Positions 31,819-35,803 of a stretch of DNA of 35,803 bases are shown here, one piece after another (the first letter of the stretch is position 1; each line of letters starts with the position of its first letter). The stretch comes from JBDHTS01 sp044220535 (GTDB lineage Bacteria > Pseudomonadota > Alphaproteobacteria > Micavibrionales > Micavibrionaceae): assembly GCA_044220535.1 (NCBI GenBank), contig JBGAQU010000018.1:1-35803 (forward strand), in the 5' to 3' direction. The notes beneath the pieces are model-generated. The model had not been told where the DNA came from. It worked only from the letters and a program-made list of their open reading frames with translations, and did not search any database. Made by a program: the position numbers and the translations under genes.

Positions 31819-33027
31819 TCACGGGGATGCAAGAGGAATGCGCGGGGATACCGCCAATTTTCGCCCATGGATCAGGGCTTTCCGGCCATCGCGCAGGGTG
31901 CAGGCGAACAGCGTGTCGGGCCCGCCGTCGCGCAGTTTAAGTTTTTTCCGCACATCTTCTGCCGCTGCCGGAAAATTCCTGACCGTGACGCTGGCCTGGG
32001 TCAGGGGCAGGTCCTTGCCCGAGCCGCTGTAAATGCCCTCAACGGTAAAGCCGCGTCCCGGGAAATCGGGGCAGAGATTGGGGCCGGTAAACAGATGTGT
32101 GTCCGGGTGCAGTTTTTTGAGGCCGTGCCGGGCGGCCAGGGCCTTGAATCCGCCTGCTTTCTGAAAGGCTGGCGACGGTTCGAACAGATACCGGTCCGGG
32201 TCGCCTGTCTCCAGTGGCAGCGCCCGTTCGGATGCGGGTGTGAACGACAATGTGTGCAAGGGGGTGCCTTCATCATCGATCGTCACGGCGGATAATAAGG
32301 GTTCGTCTTGCAGCTCGCCGTTCAGCAGGTAAAGAACTTCACGGCATTCGTTGCGCCATTCAACAATATGCACGGCGGTAACGCCAGGCAGCAGGGCGAC
32401 GGCGCTGTCAATGTCCAGCATCGGGGATGTCTTGATCATCACCATCCGCGCCCGTTTGCGCAGATCCGGCAACAATCGCAGGATATCCGGGCTGCATGCA
32501 TCCAGCCGGAACAGGCCTTTCTTTCCATCCTCCCGCCGCTGCGGATCGGCATAAATCAAATCACAGGCGGGCAGGTTAAGGACAGCCTCTTCGGCTGTCC
32601 GGTTGAGCACATTGCAGGGCTTATCGGATAGAAGTGGCAGGTTATGCGCCAGGCATGCGGCGGCAATCTCATCCCTTTCCACTGCGATGCCGCTGCGGAA
32701 CCGCTTTAGAAATGCAAGCGTATCAACCCCTGCGCCCGCTGTCAGATCGACGAACAGGCCTGTGTCCTTTGGAATGGCGAGGGATGCCTTGTATCGTGCC
32801 GTTGCCTCGGATGAGGCCTGTTCGATCAGGCCGGGCGGCGGATACAGCAGCGCATGCCCGGCCCAGGACTTTAAGCGTTGCTTTCGCCGCGGCGATCACC
32901 AGCATATGGCATTAAACCGCGCCGGATCAGCGCGTCTTCGCCAGCGCAGCGAATTGTCCTCCTCGTATTGTCGGGATGAAATCCTGATATCCGAGTACAG
33001 CAATGACCGCAGAAAATGTGCGTTCAT
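31819..33027 (-). pseudogene. THUMP-like class I SAM methyltransferase, 5' end broken
   Basis: The intact part has the SAM-binding motif DLTAGAGVDT, then YADPQRR, IKTSPMLD, EWRNECREVLYLL and the C-terminal THUMP-like domain (PDFPGRGF, VRNFP, KLKLRDGG). The family is best known to me from Bacteroidota and is about 400 residues long. The open frame runs back only to a TGA at 32898-32896. Between 32895 and 32683 it has no ATG, GTG or TTG; the first usable start, GTG at 32682, lies downstream of the SAM-binding motif and would leave 287 residues. In the same frame beyond the TGA is an ATG at 33027, just after thrS, which would give 402 residues. Family-like pieces (YQDFI, IAAAKATLK) lie in another frame there, so one or more indels are likely. 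Substrate unknown, probably RNA. Confidence 0.75.
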
Positions 33028-33030
33028 GCT

Positions 33031-35019
33031 TTAAAAAGGCGGACGGCAATCGACGGTCAGGCTGTTGAGCGCATCCTGAAGCGTTTGCACGTCCTGGTCC
33101 TGGGATCCCAGGCGGCGGATGGCGACTTTGCCTTCTTCGGCCTCGCGCTTGCCGACCACGAACATGACCGGGACCTTGGCGAGTGAATGCTCCCGCACCT
33201 TGTAATTGATCTTTTCGTTGCGCAGGTCGAGTTCGGCGCGGATGCCGGCCTGCTTTAATTTGGCTACAACATCTTTTGCATAGTCGTCGGCTTCGGATGT
33301 GATGGTCGCGACCACGCACTGGACAGGTGACATCCAGAGCGGGAGCTTGCCTGCGTAATGTTCGATCATTACGCCTATAAAGCGTTCCATGGAACCGAAC
33401 AGAGCACGGTGAAGCATGACGGGTCTGTGTTTCTGACCGTCTTCGCCGACATAGTTCGCGCCGAGGCGTTCAGGCAAAACAAAATCAAGCTGCAGAGTCC
33501 CCAGCTGCCAGGACCGGCCAATAGCGTCTTTCAAATGGAATTCCAACTTGGGCCCATAAAATGCGCCGTCGCCCGGCGCTTCGGTGAATTCAAGCTTTGC
33601 CGCGCGCATCGCTTGGCGCAAACCGTTTTCGGCCTTGTCCCATGTTTCATCCGTTCCGGCACGCTGGTCTGGACGCAAGGCCAGGCGGACGCGAACATCG
33701 GTGAAACCGACATCATTATAGACAGTCTGCAGAAGCGTACAAAAGGCGACGGCTTCACTTTCGATCTGATCTTCGCGGCAGAAAATATGGGCGTCGTCCT
33801 GAGTCATCTGACGTACGCGCATCAGCCCGTGGAGGGCGCCATGGGCTTCATTCCGGTGACAGCAGCCGAATTCCGCCATGCGGATCGGCAAGTCGCGGTA
33901 TGATTTAATGCCCTGATTGAAGATCTGTACGTGAGCGGGGCAATTCATGGGTTTGAGCGCCATCAGGCGGCCCTTGCCGGATAAAACCGGCTTGTCGTCG
34001 TCGGTCCCCGGAACTTCGTCGGGTACAACGAACATGTTTTCGCGATATTTACCCCAATGGCCGGATTCGACCCATAGGCGGTTATCAATCAATTGCGGTG
34101 TTTTTACCTCGACATATCCTCCCTGGCGCAGGCGGCGGCGCAGATAGGCTTCGAGTTCAAGCCATACAACGTAGCCTTTTGGGTGCCAGAAGACGGAGCC
34201 TTGCGCCTCTTCCTGGATATGGAATAAGTCCATCTCCCGGCCCAGCTTGCGATGGTCGCGTTTTTCGGCTTCCTCGATCTGGTGGAGATAGAGATCGAGT
34301 TCTTCCTGTGTACGCCAGGCCGTACCATAAATACGGGTCAGCATCGCCTTATTGGAATCGCCGCGCCAGTACGCGCCTGCAACTTTGGTCAGTTTGAAGG
34401 CCGTGCCGACCTGTTTGGTGGAGGGCATATGGGGGCCGCGGCACAGATCCAGCCAGTCGCCCTGGCGGTAAATGGTTATGGTTTCGCTTTCAGGCAGGTC
34501 GCGGATCAGCTCTGCCTTGTACATTTCGCCTTTTTTGGTGAAAAAAGCGATGGCTTCATCGCGATTCCACTCCTCCCGGATGAAATTCGCGCCTTTGGCG
34601 ACGATTTCCTTCATTTTTGCCTCGATTTTAGGCAAATCTTCCAGGGTAAAAGGTTCATTCCGGGCAAAATCGTAGTAAAAACCGTTTTCAATCGACGGGC
34701 CGATGGTCACTTGCGTGCCTGGATACAGGGACTGGACGGCTTCGGCCATCACATGGGCGGCATCGTGGCGGATCAAAGCAAGGGATGCTTCGTCGTCGCG
34801 TTTGATAATTTTAACGGCGGCATTGGCCAGAATCGGGCGGGACAGGTCGCGAATCTCACCGTCCAGTTCAATGGCGATCGAGGCCTTGGCCAGGGATTTG
34901 GAAATGGAGTCCGCCACCTGCATGCCTGTGGTGCCTGCGGTAAAGGTGCGGGTCTGGCCATCCGGAAAGGTTAAGACTATATCCTTTTGATTTGTTGCGG
35001 CGGCCTGTACAGTATTCAT
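33031..35019 (-). CDS. thrS: Threonine--tRNA ligase
   Basis: It charges tRNA-Thr and edits mis-charged serine. It has 662 residues. Order: TGS domain (DIVLTFPDGQTRTF), the editing domain with RHDAAHVMAEAVQ and YYDFARNEPF, the class II catalytic core with MNCPAHVQIF (zinc-binding cysteine), FGCCHRNEAHGALHGLMRVR and MTQDDAHIFC, and the anticodon-binding domain with KVPVMFVVGKRE. The frame reaches a GTG at 35028, but the ATG at 35019 has AGTGGA five bases upstream and is more likely. It ends just before the broken methyltransferase. Confidence 0.96.
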   Translation of the reverse strand: MNTVQAAATNQKDIVLTFPDGQTRTFTAGTTGMQVADSISKSLAKASIAIELDGEIRDLSRPILANAAVKIIKRDDEASLALIRHDAAHVMAEAVQSLYPGTQVTIGPSIENGFYYDFARNEPFTLEDLPKIEAKMKEIVAKGANFIREEWNRDEAIAFFTKKGEMYKAELIRDLPESETITIYRQGDWLDLCRGPHMPSTKQVGTAFKLTKVAGAYWRGDSNKAMLTRIYGTAWRTQEELDLYLHQIEEAEKRDHRKLGREMDLFHIQEEAQGSVFWHPKGYVVWLELEAYLRRRLRQGGYVEVKTPQLIDNRLWVESGHWGKYRENMFVVPDEVPGTDDDKPVLSGKGRLMALKPMNCPAHVQIFNQGIKSYRDLPIRMAEFGCCHRNEAHGALHGLMRVRQMTQDDAHIFCREDQIESEAVAFCTLLQTVYNDVGFTDVRVRLALRPDQRAGTDETWDKAENGLRQAMRAAKLEFTEAPGDGAFYGPKLEFHLKDAIGRSWQLGTLQLDFVLPERLGANYVGEDGQKHRPVMLHRALFGSMERFIGVMIEHYAGKLPLWMSPVQCVVATITSEADDYAKDVVAKLKQAGIRAELDLRNEKINYKVREHSLAKVPVMFVVGKREAEEGKVAIRRLGSQDQDVQTLQDALNSLTVDCRPPF

Positions 35020-35170
35020 ATGATCCACTTATTGAAAAGCTTGGTGTTTTACAGTTGGACGTTCATAAAAAACAATCGACCAAGGAAAAGCAAGCCTTTC
35101 GGAACGGTTCCGGCCGATATCGCGTAAGTTTGTTGTTTGAACCAGAGTTTATTTATTCAAAGAGGATTTC

Positions 35171-35584
35171 ATGACCAGCTCGTCCAAGAAGAACCCGACC
35201 CATCCGTCCGATTGCCTGACGATTACAGTCCTGCCTGAATCCGAAGGAGAGTTTCTGGTCATCCGCCTGCAGGGGGTGATTACCCTCGCTGATTTCAACT
35301 ATTGTTTCTATGAAGAGGCGTTAAAGCGCATCGAAAAATACGGGCATTTCAGCATGCTGGTGGATTTTTCGCCCCAGTTTAAAAGCTGGGCTCTGGACGC
35401 CGCCGACGCCAGTTTCCGGTCGATCGTCGAAATGGGCCATGCCGCGCGCAAGCTGGCCTATGTCAACCCGCCGGAGCGCAAAGTGTTGCAGATGTCCCTG
35501 CAGAAGCCGATGGTCAGCAATGCCGAGATCCGGTATTTCGAGACCAAGCAGTTCGATGAAGCCGTGCAGTGGCTGAAAAGCTGA
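35171..35584 (+). CDS. SpoIIAA/STAS-like protein
   Basis: 137 residues. The layout is that of SpoIIAA-like proteins: LVIRLQGVITLADF, an alpha helix (YEEALKRIEKYG), the beta strand MLVDFS, a helix with FRSIVEMGHAARKLAYV, and the ending RYFETKQFDEAVQWL, typical of the family. Such small STAS-type proteins act as regulatory or lipid-binding partners; the role here is unknown. AGAGGA lies before the ATG. It is divergent from thrS with 151 bases between the starts, in which I see no convincing promoter. Confidence 0.8.
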   Translation: MTSSSKKNPTHPSDCLTITVLPESEGEFLVIRLQGVITLADFNYCFYEEALKRIEKYGHFSMLVDFSPQFKSWALDAADASFRSIVEMGHAARKLAYVNPPERKVLQMSLQKPMVSNAEIRYFETKQFDEAVQWLKS

Positions 35585-35660
35585 GGCACTGCGCCTGAAT
35601 TCCGGATTTTTATTTCCAGAATATTATTTTCTTACTGGTCACATAATTAAATTACATAAT

Positions 35661-35689
35661 TTGACATTATTTGAAGAGTTTGATATTTA
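35661..35689 (+). promoter_or_regulatory. Possible promoter of the last, partial gene
   Basis: A perfect TTGACA (35661-35666) is followed by GATATT at 15 bases or TATTTA at 17 bases in a very AT-rich stretch (35620-35700). The leader would be about 20 bases to the GTG at 35714. Confidence 0.45.
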
Positions 35690-35713
35690 AACCTTCTTAA
35701 ATGGAGCAGAACA

Positions 35714-35803
35714 GTGAATTTAATCAAAAAGTTCTTCGGGCAAGTTTCCGAAGTCCAGCAGCAGCCCGTTTTCTCAGCTAACGATGTTATCGTTCTGCCT
35801 TGG
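35714..35803 (+). CDS. Start of a protein of unknown function, cut by window end
   Basis: Only 30 codons are present. It starts at GTG with GGAG seven bases upstream (35703-35706) and reads NLIKKFFGQVSEVQ, then QQPVFSANDVIVLPW. The frame is open to the end of the window. There is too little to name a function. A promoter-like site lies just upstream. Confidence 0.6.
   Translation, partial: MNLIKKFFGQVSEVQQQPVFSANDVIVLPW

Noticed and set aside
28900..32898. TGA recoded as an amino acid (for example tryptophan or selenocysteine), suggested by two in-frame TGAs
   Set aside because: TGA is the working stop of tsaE, murU, addB and the reductase, several in ATGA overlaps. Tryptophan is written TGG throughout. 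Both interrupted sites look better explained by nearby indels.
35020..35170. T-box or similar riboswitch upstream of thrS
   Set aside because: No T-box sequence, long leader or terminator hairpin was found in the 151 bases, and such elements are not expected in alphaproteobacteria.

Overview
The window looks like chromosomal DNA of a moderately GC-rich alphaproteobacterium. The main reasons are the alphaproteobacterial-type AddB/AddA pair, the gene order tsaE-murU-addB-addA-trxA, the long ACT-domain SerA, and the protein sequences in general. I cannot fix the genus; a Micavibrio- or Rhodospirillales-like lineage is only a guess. No rRNA, tRNA, CRISPR array, transposase or prophage gene was seen.

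Layout. (a) 1-3.6 kb: two related small membrane proteins separated by a compound palindromic repeat, then serA and a small unknown gene. (b) 3.6-5.5 kb: a small membrane protein on the minus strand, divergent from a succinate-semialdehyde dehydrogenase (gabD-like). (c) 5.6-20 kb: a surface-adhesion locus. It holds a 2,894-residue RTX adhesin with a strong promoter and a perfect palindromic terminator, followed by its type I secretion system: a TolC-type outer membrane factor, an ABC exporter with a C39-like domain, and an HlyD-type adaptor. The adhesin has a candidate LapG-type cleavage site (PAAG), so it may be a cell-surface-retained, proteolytically released LapA-like adhesin. (d) 20-22 kb: a second long palindromic repeat, then on the minus strand a thioredoxin-reductase-like ferredoxin-NADP reductase, a translationally coupled small exported protein, and a 65-residue protein. 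(e) 21.9-29.9 kb: a tightly overlapping operon tsaE-murU-addB-addA, then trxA. The addA frame is split by one in-frame TGA just before its nuclease domain. (f) 29.9-35 kb, minus strand: thrS, a broken THUMP-like SAM methyltransferase, infC (apparently with an AUA start codon) and an FAD oxidoreductase. (g) 35.0-35.8 kb, plus strand: a SpoIIAA/STAS-like protein and the start of one further gene cut by the window end.

The most interesting points are: the adhesin's long-short-short-long repeat architecture, its cysteines and its retention/cleavage module; the split addA; the disrupted methyltransferase between thrS and infC; the probable AUA start of infC; the loss of amgK from the tsaE/murU junction; and the paired small membrane proteins with a conserved cysteine-bearing loop. 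All calls come from reading sequence and motifs; no database search was run.
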